This document shows, in pieces, positions 33,501 to 40,078 of a stretch of 43,613 nucleotides of DNA. Each line of letters opens with the position of its first letter. The first letter of the stretch is position 1. The position numbers and the translations under genes were made by a program. The notes under the pieces are model-generated. The model saw nothing but the letters and a program-made list of their open reading frames with translations. It had not been told where the DNA came from and did no database searches. Source of the DNA: Enhydrobacter aerosaccus (GTDB lineage: Bacteria; Pseudomonadota; Alphaproteobacteria; Reyranellales; Reyranellaceae); assembly GCA_903915535.1 (NCBI GenBank), contig CAIWTJ010000193.1:1-43613 (forward strand), written 5' to 3'.

Positions 33501-34508
33501 CTAGTACGTCGCGAACATCCGCGCGATCTCCACTGGATCGCTCGTCTTCGTGAGCGCGAGCGCCAGCAGCAGGCGCGCCTTCTGCGGATTGAGATTGTCG
33601 CCTGCCAGGATACCGGCGTCGGTGAGGCGCTTGCTGCGGAAGATGCGGCCGGAGCCTGCGCGCGAGGACTGCACGACGGTCACGCCCTTCTTGACGGCGG
33701 CGGCCAATGCCTTGAGGTCGGCGGGCGGCGGCGAGCCGGGCGCGAAGCCCGCGGAGACGATGCCCTTGGCGCCGGCGGCCACGAAGGCCTTCACCGCCGT
33801 GCCGTCGGAGCCCGGATAGGCGTAGACGATGTCGACCCTCGGCAGCTTCTTCAGCTTCGCGACGTCGAACTCGGTGTCCGGCATGTGCCGGCGCTCGGGC
33901 TTACGATAGTAGGCGATGCGGTCGGCGTCGGCGTGGCCGAGGGCCCCGAAGTCGGGCGTGCGGAAAGTCTGCATGCGCCAGTTCGAGGTCTTGGTGACCT
34001 CGCGCGCGGCCTGGATCTCGTCGTTCAGCATCAGCAGCACGCCGCGCCCGCGGCTCGCGGGATCGGCTGCCACGCGCACGCCGTTCAGCAGGTTGATCGC
34101 GGCATCGGTCGAGAGGCCGGACGCCGGGCGCTGCGAGCCGATCATCACGACGGGGAACGGCACCTTCAGCACAAGGTTCAGGAAATACGCAGTCTCCTCC
34201 AGCGTGGCCGTGCCGTGGCCGATCACGACACCCGCGAGGTCGGGGTGCTCGGCCGCGAGCTTGCTGCAGAGTGCGGCCATCGCCTGCCAGTCGGCGAAGT
34301 AGATCTCGGTGCTGGGCGTGTTGCGGAAGTCGACCGCGATCACGTCGGCGATCTCGCGGACCGTCGGGAAGCGCTCGACGATGCCGCTGGCATGCAGGCG
34401 GTTGTTGTGGATGCCGTAGTCCTGGAGCTCCAGCGGATGCACGCCCAGCGAAGAGATCGTGCCGCCGGTTCCGATGAAGGCGACTTTTGGTTTGGCTGGC
34501 TTGCTCAC
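33501..34508 (-). CDS. Asparaginase family protein with altered active site
   Basis: A 335-residue protein of the type I/II asparaginase fold. The first threonine motif is present (FIGTGGTISS, T17), as is the lysine motif DEIQAAREVTKTSNW (K173). The second motif reads GHGTATLEETA at 98-107, where active enzymes have H-G-T-D-T-x-E-E-T: the aspartate that binds the substrate amino group is alanine (A101). There is no signal peptide. It may act on a substrate lacking an alpha-amino group or have lost activity. It starts 40 bp from the divergent BMP gene, which suggests a link between uptake and hydrolysis. Confidence 0.87.
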   Translation of the reverse strand: MSKPAKPKVAFIGTGGTISSLGVHPLELQDYGIHNNRLHASGIVERFPTVREIADVIAVDFRNTPSTEIYFADWQAMAALCSKLAAEHPDLAGVVIGHGTATLEETAYFLNLVLKVPFPVVMIGSQRPASGLSTDAAINLLNGVRVAADPASRGRGVLLMLNDEIQAAREVTKTSNWRMQTFRTPDFGALGHADADRIAYYRKPERRHMPDTEFDVAKLKKLPRVDIVYAYPGSDGTAVKAFVAAGAKGIVSAGFAPGSPPPADLKALAAAVKKGVTVVQSSRAGSGRIFRSKRLTDAGILAGDNLNPQKARLLLALALTKTSDPVEIARMFATY

Positions 34509-34548
34509 GGCTAATCTGCTCCAATCGCTCTAACGAAGGGGACCATAC

Positions 34549-35550
34549 ATGAATCGCCGCAATGTATCTCTGTTCGCAGTGCTCGCTATTGTTGCAGTGA
34601 CACCGTCTCTTCACGCCCAGACTCCCCTCAAGCCGGCGATCGTCTATGCCAACGGCGGCAAGTTCGACAAATCCTTCAACGAGGGTGTCAGTACCGGCGC
34701 GCAGAAGTTCGTGGCCGAGACCAAGGTGACGCTGGCCGAGTTCGAGCCGACCAACGAGACGCAGTACGAGCAGGCCCTGCGCCGCTTTGCCCAGCGCGGG
34801 CAGGACCCGATCATCGCCGTCGGCTTCGCCCAGGCGACCGCGCTCGGGAAGGTCGCCAGGGAATTCCCCGCCGTGCACTTCACCATCATCGACTCCGTCG
34901 TCGACTTGCCCAACGTGCAGTCGGTGCTGTTCAAGGAGCACGAGGGCTCGTTCCTCGTGGGCATCGCGGCGGCGCTGGCGTCGAAGAGCGGCAAGGTGGG
35001 CTTCGTGGGCGGCATGGACATCCCGCTGATCCGCCGCTTCCAGTGCGGCTACGAGCAGGGCATCAAGTACGCCAACCCCAAGGCCGAGCTGATCGCCAAC
35101 ATGACCGGCACCACGCCCGCCGCCTGGACCGATCCCGGCCGCGGCGCCGAGCTTGCCAAGGGCCAGTTCGACCGCGGCGTCGACGTCGTCTACGCGGCGG
35201 CGGGCTCGACCGGCACCGGCGTCCTGCAGGCCGCCAAGGACCGAGGCAAGTACGCGATCGGCGTCGACAGCAACCAGGATCACCTGCATCCCGGCACCAT
35301 GCTGACCTCGATGATCAAGCGCGTCGATCTCGCGGCGTACCAGAGCTTCAAGACGGCGCAGGCCGGCACGTGGAAGGCCGGCACCTCGGTGCTGGGCCTG
35401 AAGGAAGCGGGCGTCGACTGGACGCTCGATCCGTACAACGAGAAGCTGATCACGGCCGACATGAAGGCCAGGGTCGAGGCCGCCAAGGCCGACATCATCT
35501 CGGGCAAGATCGCGGTGCACGACTACATGAGCGACAACGCCTGCAAGTGA
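34549..35550 (+). CDS. BMP family ABC transporter substrate-binding protein
   Basis: A 333-residue periplasmic protein with a signal peptide (NRRNVSLFAVLAIVAVTPSLHAQ) lacking a lipobox cysteine. The mature part matches Med/BmpA-type nucleoside and purine binders: AIVYANGGKFDKSFNEGVSTGAQKF, IIAVGFAQATALGKVAREFPAVHFTIID, EGSFLVGIAAALASKSGKVGFVGGMDIPLIRRFQCGYEQGIKY and AAGSTGTGVLQAAKDRGKYAIGVDSNQD. The ABC permease and ATPase genes are not adjacent. GAAGGGG upstream of the ATG is a good ribosome site. Confidence 0.9.
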   Translation: MNRRNVSLFAVLAIVAVTPSLHAQTPLKPAIVYANGGKFDKSFNEGVSTGAQKFVAETKVTLAEFEPTNETQYEQALRRFAQRGQDPIIAVGFAQATALGKVAREFPAVHFTIIDSVVDLPNVQSVLFKEHEGSFLVGIAAALASKSGKVGFVGGMDIPLIRRFQCGYEQGIKYANPKAELIANMTGTTPAAWTDPGRGAELAKGQFDRGVDVVYAAAGSTGTGVLQAAKDRGKYAIGVDSNQDHLHPGTMLTSMIKRVDLAAYQSFKTAQAGTWKAGTSVLGLKEAGVDWTLDPYNEKLITADMKARVEAAKADIISGKIAVHDYMSDNACK

Positions 35551-35568
35551 CGGCACCAACCTGCAGGC

Positions 35569-35602
35569 GGGACAGGCTCCCTGTCCCCGGAAGGGAACTT
35601 CC
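35569..35602 (+). terminator. Tandem hairpins after the BMP gene
   Basis: An 8-bp stem (35569-35576 with 35580-35587, CTC loop) is followed directly by a 5-bp stem with a GGAA loop (35589-35602). They start 18 bp past the BMP stop and probably mark the end of its transcript. There is no T run, so termination would be weak or factor-dependent. Confidence 0.4.
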
Positions 35603-35626
35603 GCGCCACCAGCCGTTACACTGGCG

Positions 35627-35959
35627 ATGTTTTCCCCTTACACGCTCGAGAGCCGCAGTTCCGTTCGGCGCCTCACCGTCGGCCGCTGGTCCTATCTCTG
35701 GGCCGGACTGTTCGGGCCCCTGTACGTCCTGTCCAAGGGCGGAGGATGGTATGCCCTGCAGGCGCTGGCGCTGTCGGTCGGTCTGACGCTTCTCCTTGTC
35801 GCCCTGGTCGCGGCAACGAGCTACATCGCGGCGTTCCAGCAAGTCGTGCTGGTCTGCATCGCGGTGCCGATCGTGCTGGTCTTCCAGGCGGTGAAGACGG
35901 TCAACATCCTCAAGACGTCCTATCGCCGGCGAGGCTGGCGCGTGCGGATGGCCGACTAA
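35627..35959 (+). CDS. Small membrane protein (DUF2628-like pattern)
   Basis: A 110-residue protein with two to three hydrophobic segments (21-36, 43-66 and 70-88) and a basic C-terminus (NILKTSYRRRGWRVRMAD). The order 'R-x-W-x-x-L-x-G-P-x-Y-x-L...W...RRRGW' recalls small DUF2628-type membrane proteins, but this is a weak match. No role is known. It converges on the cytochrome gene, ending 6 bp before that gene's stop codon. Confidence 0.6.
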   Translation: MFSPYTLESRSSVRRLTVGRWSYLWAGLFGPLYVLSKGGGWYALQALALSVGLTLLLVALVAATSYIAAFQQVVLVCIAVPIVLVFQAVKTVNILKTSYRRRGWRVRMAD

Positions 35960-35965
35960 CGCAGG

Positions 35966-36820
35966 CTACTTCCGGCGCGCCTTGTAGGTGAGCCAGGCCA
36001 CGATCGCGTCGATGTCGGCGTCGGGCAGGCTCTCGGGATCGGCGGCGGCCATCTTGGCGTCGGGCCAGTCGCGCACCGATTTGGGATCGCGGATGAATTT
36101 CCGGAGCGCGTCGGGCTGGAACCACTCGGCGGGATTGAGCGGACGCGCGAGATCGGGGCCCATCGTGCCGTCGCCCGCGCCGTCGAAGCGGTGGCACGCC
36201 ATGCACACGGCCACGTAGCGGTCGAGCCCCTGGCGCACCGGATCGACGGCGGGCACGTCCGCGCCGACGGCGAGCTGCGGCCAGCGCTTGTAGGGGCTGT
36301 CGACGATCGTGAGGGCGGCCAGGTGATAGGCCCAGTACTCGCCGCTCACGCTGCCCGGCGTCGTCATCCGCCAGACGATCGTGAACGGACCGGCGCTGCC
36401 CTTCTTGTTGGCGCCGGGCAAGGGCGGCCACGGCGCGGCAGCGGTCTCGATCGCCACGAAGGCCTCGACGTCGGAGCCGGCCGCCGCCGTCAGCAGGCGG
36501 GCGGGGATGCTCACGGAGAAATCGTCGGTGGCACGGGCCTGGACGAAATCGTCGGCGCCGACGGCCAGCTCCTGCAGCAACGCAGCGGCGGGGATCGCGC
36601 GATAGCTCATGGCGCGTCCGCCGTAGACGGGATCGCGCGCGATCGTGACCTCGACCGCGTCGGGCCGCGCCAGCAGCGCGTCGCGCGACAGCGTCGAGGA
36701 TTTCACGCGATCGGCGAGGGTCAATGAGGGGCCGCTCGTCTGGCCGGTCGTCTGGGCGCTCACGGGCGCAGCGAACGCCAGACAAAGGAGGATCGCTTGC
36801 TTTATCATCGGCACGGCCAT
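35966..36820 (-). CDS. Periplasmic monohaem cytochrome c with N-terminal oxidoreductase-like domain
   Basis: A 284-residue exported protein with a signal peptide (KQAILLCLAFAAPVSAQ). Residues 30-180 resemble a small molybdopterin-oxidoreductase-like beta domain (SYRAIPAAALLQELAVGADDFVQARATDDFSVSIPARLL, GPFTIVWRMTTP). The C-terminal 90 residues are a class I cytochrome c: C206-M-A-C209-H210 for haem attachment and M220 as likely axial ligand. No molybdenum-binding cysteine is seen, so the first domain is probably structural. It is likely an electron carrier for a partner not encoded here. Confidence 0.82.
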   Translation of the reverse strand: MAVPMIKQAILLCLAFAAPVSAQTTGQTSGPSLTLADRVKSSTLSRDALLARPDAVEVTIARDPVYGGRAMSYRAIPAAALLQELAVGADDFVQARATDDFSVSIPARLLTAAAGSDVEAFVAIETAAAPWPPLPGANKKGSAGPFTIVWRMTTPGSVSGEYWAYHLAALTIVDSPYKRWPQLAVGADVPAVDPVRQGLDRYVAVCMACHRFDGAGDGTMGPDLARPLNPAEWFQPDALRKFIRDPKSVRDWPDAKMAAADPESLPDADIDAIVAWLTYKARRK

Positions 36821-36837
36821 CGTAGGGGAGAGGATCG

Positions 36838-37299
36838 GTGAACGTCACATTGCGCGTCGACGACCTGTCGGGGCAAGAGATTCGCGCCTTGATCGCGCGC
36901 CACCTGAGCGGCATGCACGAGAATTCGCCGCCGGAGAGCGTCCATGCGCTCGACATCGACAGGCTCAAGGACCCGGCCGTCACCTTCTGGTCGGCCTGGG
37001 TAGGCGACGCGCTCGCGGGCTGCGGCGCGCTGAAGCGCCTCGATGCGGAGCGCGGCGAGATCAAGTCGATGCGCGTGGCCGACGGTTTCCTGGGCAAGGG
37101 CGTGGGCCGCGCGGTGCTCGAGCACATTCTGGCGGAAGCGCAGAAGCGGGGCTTCACCAGCCTGTGGCTCGAGACGGGCTCGACCGACGCCTTCCGGCCC
37201 GCCATCGGCCTCTACAGCAGCGCGGGCTTCCGGCGCTGCGGCCCGTTCGGCGATTACGTCGACGATCCGTTCAGCGTGTTCATGACGCGCAGGCTCTAG
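36838..37299 (+). CDS. GNAT family N-acetyltransferase
   Basis: A 153-residue acetyl-CoA-dependent acetyltransferase with a GTG start. Motif A is in IKSMRVADGFLGKGVGRAVLEHILAEAQKRGF (about 75-106), with the acetyl-CoA loop GFLGKGVGR. Motif B is in LYSSAGFRRCGPFGDYVDDPFSVFM. It resembles the YsnE-type group (LETGSTDAFRPAIGLYSSAGF). The substrate is unknown. It diverges from the cytochrome gene, starting 17 bp away. Confidence 0.9.
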   Translation: MNVTLRVDDLSGQEIRALIARHLSGMHENSPPESVHALDIDRLKDPAVTFWSAWVGDALAGCGALKRLDAERGEIKSMRVADGFLGKGVGRAVLEHILAEAQKRGFTSLWLETGSTDAFRPAIGLYSSAGFRRCGPFGDYVDDPFSVFMTRRL

Positions 37300-37374
37300 G
37301 CGCAACCATCGGCGAAAGCAGGCGTTGGGGCTGCGCTTGCATTCCCCTTTCCTCCCACATGCCGGAGCCTCGCC

Positions 37375-37566
37375 ATGAACTCGTCCCTCAAGTCGCTCGT
37401 CCTGATCGCCTCGCTCGGCCTCGCCCTCGGCGCCTGCACCATCCGCAGCAACACCACCGTCGAGAAGCCGATGCCGGCCGCCACGACCAGCAGCACCACG
37501 ACCTACACCTCGCCGGATGCGGCCTCGCCGACCGGCACCTCGACCACGACCGTCTATCGCAACTAA
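37375..37566 (+). CDS. Small lipoprotein, Ser/Thr-rich
   Basis: A 63-residue protein with a lipoprotein signal (SLVLIASLGLALGAC, lipobox LGAC, lipidated Cys at about 20). The mature peptide is about 44 residues, very rich in Thr, Ser and Pro, without secondary-structure signals. It is likely anchored in the outer or inner membrane. The function is unknown. Confidence 0.75.
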   Translation: MNSSLKSLVLIASLGLALGACTIRSNTTVEKPMPAATTSSTTTYTSPDAASPTGTSTTTVYRN

Positions 37567-37624
37567 GGGCCGGCACTGAGCCAATGTGAACTGTGGACCG
37601 GCCGCCCGCCCGCTAGGGTGAGGC

Positions 37625-37792
37625 ATGACCAAGTCCAAAAGCACTCTGGTAAAAAGCACACCGGCCAAACGCGCGGCGGCTCTGGCTGCCGCGCGCAAGA
37701 CCGGCGGCAACGACGAGCAGACCCATTGGCTCCAGCGGCTGAAGGCCGTGATGAAGCGGCGTCCCAAGGCCGCGAAGCAGCGTGATCAATAG
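37625..37792 (+). CDS. Very small basic protein
   Basis: A 55-residue frame, strongly basic: KSKSTLVKSTPAKRAAALAA near the start, and LQRLKAVMKRRPKAAKQR near the end. AGGGTGAGGC lies just before the ATG. Codon choice is the GC-rich type of the surrounding genes. It resembles small nucleic-acid-binding or stress peptides but matches no known family. It is followed by two hairpins with C-rich loops (37832-37899), suggesting a joint transcript. Confidence 0.55.
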   Translation: MTKSKSTLVKSTPAKRAAALAAARKTGGNDEQTHWLQRLKAVMKRRPKAAKQRDQ

Positions 37793-37819
37793 GGAACAGC
37801 CGGCGGTCGCAGAGAGGAT

Positions 37820-37905
37820 TATATTTTCCGCGAGCCTCATTCTCCCCCGAGGCTCTCAGAGTAGGACGGCCCACCAATCCCCCCGCGATGGTGGGCCGTT
37901 TTCTG
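37820..37905 (+). ncRNA. Candidate small RNA with C-rich hairpin loops
   Basis: Two stems: 37832-37838 with 37849-37855 (7 bp, loop ATTCTCCCCC) and 37866-37876 with 37889-37899 (11 perfect pairs, loop with CCCCCC), the latter followed by TTTT. An AT-rich stretch (TTATATTTT, about 37819-37828) could be a promoter. C-rich loops are the hallmark of alphaproteobacterial regulatory RNAs (CcsR/Cuckoo/alpha-r14 type) that pair with Shine-Dalgarno sequences. Here this is inference from form only. Confidence 0.4.
37866..37903 (+). terminator. Strong rho-independent terminator
   Basis: An 11-bp perfect stem (ACGGCCCACCA with TGGTGGGCCGT) with a 12-nt loop followed by TTTT. It ends the transcript of the small basic protein and any RNA upstream. 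It lies just before the stop codon of the convergent gene at 37910. Confidence 0.8.
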
Positions 37906-37909
37906 TGGG

Positions 37910-38146
37910 CTAGGGCGTGGTCAGCCGGCCGGGCGGCAGGATCCAGACCAGCAGCGCGATCACGAGCAGCACCGGCAGCGGCCAGAGCACGCCAAACGCC
38001 ACGGCCGAGAGCGCCGCCGTCCACCAGCCGTGCTCCAGTGCGGCCATGAATCCGTGGTGGGCGATGAAGCAGAGGCGCGCGGCGATGAAGAACAGAATTC
38101 CCGCCGGGACGATGCCGCGCCAGTAGCCTTCCATGCTCTTCAACAT
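37910..38146 (-). CDS. Small two-TM membrane protein
   Basis: A 78-residue protein with two to three hydrophobic segments (about 11-30 and 45-70) and a PPGRL tail. No domain is recognised. It is divergent from the module that starts at 38301. Confidence 0.55.
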   Translation of the reverse strand: MLKSMEGYWRGIVPAGILFFIAARLCFIAHHGFMAALEHGWWTAALSAVAFGVLWPLPVLLVIALLVWILPPGRLTTP

Positions 38147-38236
38147 CTGCGCTGCTCCTTCGAGGAATGAGCTTCAGGATAATGTGCCTCGCGCGCCGCG
38201 GACACCGCTAGCGCTAGCAAAATGCGCGGCGTGTAT

Positions 38237-38251
38237 GTTCTTGTATTGTTC
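38237..38251 (+). promoter_or_regulatory. LexA box (GTTC-N7-GTTC)
   Basis: GTTCTTGTATTGTTC fits the alphaproteobacterial LexA consensus (GTTC-N7-GTTC) exactly. It lies 49 bp upstream of the ATG at 38301, in an AT-rich patch. It predicts DNA-damage (SOS) control of the downstream small proteins and, if the transcript extends, of the DUF1376/helicase genes. A 12-nt perfect palindrome (GCTAGCGCTAGC, 38207-38218) lies just before it. Confidence 0.65.
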
Positions 38252-38300
38252 TCATTCACCAAGGCGTGTACGAGTCGCTTCCCCAGCGCAGGAGAGCGGC

Positions 38301-38633
38301 ATGAAACACAAGCGGCAACGGGCTTTTCTCCAGGCGGTCGCGCTCGCGGCCGACGAACCGAACGGCTTCAAGGCGGGCGCGGTGATGATGGTCGAGGCGA
38401 TGTGGGGCGCGATGGACGCGGAGTGGAGCATCTACGGTTTCGTGGTCGCGCTCACGAGCGGGCGGCGGGTCTATCTCCAGATCATCGACGACCATGGCGA
38501 CGCCGGCCACATCGAGGAGGTGCTGGTGCTCGACATGCTGGCGACCGACCGCGTGCCCAGCCTGCAGGGCCTGGGCGCGGTGCACTGGCACACCGATGCG
38601 CTGCCCGAACTCAACGACCTGCTGGCGGCGTGA
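38301..38633 (+). CDS. Unknown protein, likely SOS-controlled
   Basis: A 110-residue protein with no recognised domain, predicted alpha/beta. AGGAG lies before the ATG at 38301. Visible features are EAMWGAMDAEWSIYGFVVALTSGRRVYLQIIDDHG (beta-rich, about 44-78), HIEEVLVLDM and a C-terminal ALPELNDLL helix. It sits directly under the LexA box and 6 bp before the next gene, so both belong to the same transcript. Presence next to phage-like replication genes suggests an accessory origin. Confidence 0.6.
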   Translation: MKHKRQRAFLQAVALAADEPNGFKAGAVMMVEAMWGAMDAEWSIYGFVVALTSGRRVYLQIIDDHGDAGHIEEVLVLDMLATDRVPSLQGLGAVHWHTDALPELNDLLAA

Positions 38634-38639
38634 GCGCGG

Positions 38640-38999
38640 GTGAAGACCGTCACGCGCGACCGCTTCGTCGGGCAGTTCAGGTACGCGATCCAGGTCCACT
38701 GCCTGTCGATGTGGCGCAAGCGGCAGAAGCGGGCGCCGACGTTCCTCTCGCGCTCGATCTTCGAGGCGATCCACACGTGCAACGGCAGGATCGCGATCGA
38801 ACCGTGCGCCTTCGCCCGCATCGTGGCGCCCGCGATCGTCGAGCTGCACCGCGTCACCCCGCAGGGCACCCGGCCCGACCCGGCCGACCTGACCGGCCGC
38901 CTCTACGACGCGCTCGACGCGGCGGGCGTCGAGGTGACGATCAAGCCGCCGCTCGAGGCGCACGGGGTCGAGCGGATGGGCGGCGGCTTCGGGGCGTGA
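38640..38999 (+). CDS. Unknown basic protein
   Basis: A 119-residue protein starting with GTG, six bases after the previous stop. The N-terminal half is basic (TVTRDRFVGQFRYAIQV...MWRKRQKRAPTFLSRSIF), compatible with nucleic-acid binding. The second half contains VTPQGTRPDPADLTGRLYDALDAAGVEVTIKPP. No known domain is recognised. It is the second gene of the module behind the LexA box. Confidence 0.55.
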   Translation: MKTVTRDRFVGQFRYAIQVHCLSMWRKRQKRAPTFLSRSIFEAIHTCNGRIAIEPCAFARIVAPAIVELHRVTPQGTRPDPADLTGRLYDALDAAGVEVTIKPPLEAHGVERMGGGFGA

Positions 39000-39137
39000 G
39001 GCGGCCGGATTCTGTCCGGCGGAGCGCCTCGCAGCGGTGACTCCCGCCTGATCCGGCAGGCCTCCGTTTCAAGCGGGCCGGCATTTTAGCTCCAGTAACG
39101 ACCGTAATCGGCCGAATCGCCCGGTCGCGCTTATACA

Positions 39138-39800
39138 ATGGGGATGAACCCCAAGCGCAAACCCAAGACCGACATCTGGATGCCCGTGTTCATCGGCGAT
39201 CACCTCGCCGAGACCTGGCGTCTCAACACAACCCAGCACGGCGCGTACTTCCTGTTGCTCGCGACCGCGTGGAAATCGGGCGGTTCGCTGCCCGACGACG
39301 ACGAGGAACTGGCGGCCATCGTGCGCCTGTCGCCCGACGAGTGGCGGCAGAATCGCGCCAGGCTCGCGGTCTTGTTCACTGTGGCCGACGGCGTGTGGCG
39401 GCATGAACGCCTCACCGACGAATACGAACGCGCGTCGGCCAACCAGCAGAACAAGGTTCGGGCGGGCAACAGAAGTGCCGCACAGCGTCAACGGATCGCC
39501 AACCCATCACCTTCACCATCACCATCACCGTCACCTTCTTCCGAAGCTAAAGCTTCGGGCACTGACGTTGCCGCTGTGGTGTTCGGCCAAGGCCTCGACT
39601 GGCTGAAGTCGACCTCGGGCAAACCCGACCCCGCCTGCCGCGCACTGCTCGGCAAATGGCGCAAGTCCCTCGGCTCCGACGCGGCGCTGATCGAGATCCT
39701 GGGCCGCGCGCAACGCGAGGGCGTGCTCGAACCGGTCGGATGGATCGAGAAGGCGCTGCAGGCCCGCGATCCGCCCACGCACAGCCGGAGGTTCAACTGA
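39138..39800 (+). CDS. DUF1376 (YdaU-like) phage-type replication protein
   Basis: A 220-residue protein. The N-terminal 90 residues (WMPVFIGDHLAETWRLNTTQHGAYFLLLATAWKSGGSLPDDDEELAAIVRLSPDEWRQNRARLAVLF) are a DUF1376 domain, common in prophage replication modules and similar to winged-helix primosome proteins. A linker encoded by a six-base tandem repeat (39504-39539, alternating Ser-Pro) joins it to a C-terminal helical domain (LLGKWRKSLGSDAALIEILGRAQREGVLEPVGWIEKAL) of the helicase-loader type. The stop overlaps the next ATG by one base. It may load the primase-helicase. Confidence 0.87.
   Translation: MGMNPKRKPKTDIWMPVFIGDHLAETWRLNTTQHGAYFLLLATAWKSGGSLPDDDEELAAIVRLSPDEWRQNRARLAVLFTVADGVWRHERLTDEYERASANQQNKVRAGNRSAAQRQRIANPSPSPSPSPSPSSEAKASGTDVAAVVFGQGLDWLKSTSGKPDPACRALLGKWRKSLGSDAALIEILGRAQREGVLEPVGWIEKALQARDPPTHSRRFN
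39504..39539. repeat. Six-base tandem repeat coding for Ser-Pro linker
   Basis: Five to six units of TCACCN encode a (Ser-Pro)n hinge in the DUF1376 protein. Because the unit is six bases, copy number can change without breaking the frame, so the linker length could vary between strains. Confidence 0.75.
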
Positions 39801-40078
39801 TGCCCATTTGGCCAGACCTCCAGCGCACGGGCATCGCCGCGCGCATTCGGACCGGAACCCAGAAAACCCTTTGCCCCAAGTGCTCCCATGACCGCAAACA
39901 CCGCTCGGACCGTTGCCTTTCCCTCACCGTCGACGCACGACGCGCCGTGTGGCTCTGCCACCACTGCGGCTTCGCCGGCGCCGTTTACGACCAGAGCGAC
40001 CGCGCTGATCGAAGCGCGCGGCCTCGACATCGAGCTGATGGCGAGGCTTGGCGTCGGCGGTTCCGATCGCTTCCCTGA
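39800..40078 (+). CDS. Zinc-ribbon (primase N-terminal) part, separated by a frameshift
   Basis: A frame of 92 residues starting at the ATG that overlaps the DUF1376 stop. It has a primase-type zinc ribbon: C25-x-x-C28 (LCPKCSHDRK) and C53-x-x-C56 (CHHCGFAG). After about residue 63 the frame carries no sense and soon stops. The TOPRIM/helicase frame begins where homology would continue, one frame further. It probably represents the first exon-like part of one gp4-like primase-helicase, broken by a one-base shift near 39970-40000, or joined by programmed frameshifting. Confidence 0.7.
   Translation: MPIWPDLQRTGIAARIRTGTQKTLCPKCSHDRKHRSDRCLSLTVDARRAVWLCHHCGFAGAVYDQSDRADRSARPRHRADGEAWRRRFRSLP

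Noticed and set aside
39504..39539. CRISPR-like repeat
   Set aside because: The unit is six bases without spacers and lies in frame within a gene; it is a tandem repeat.
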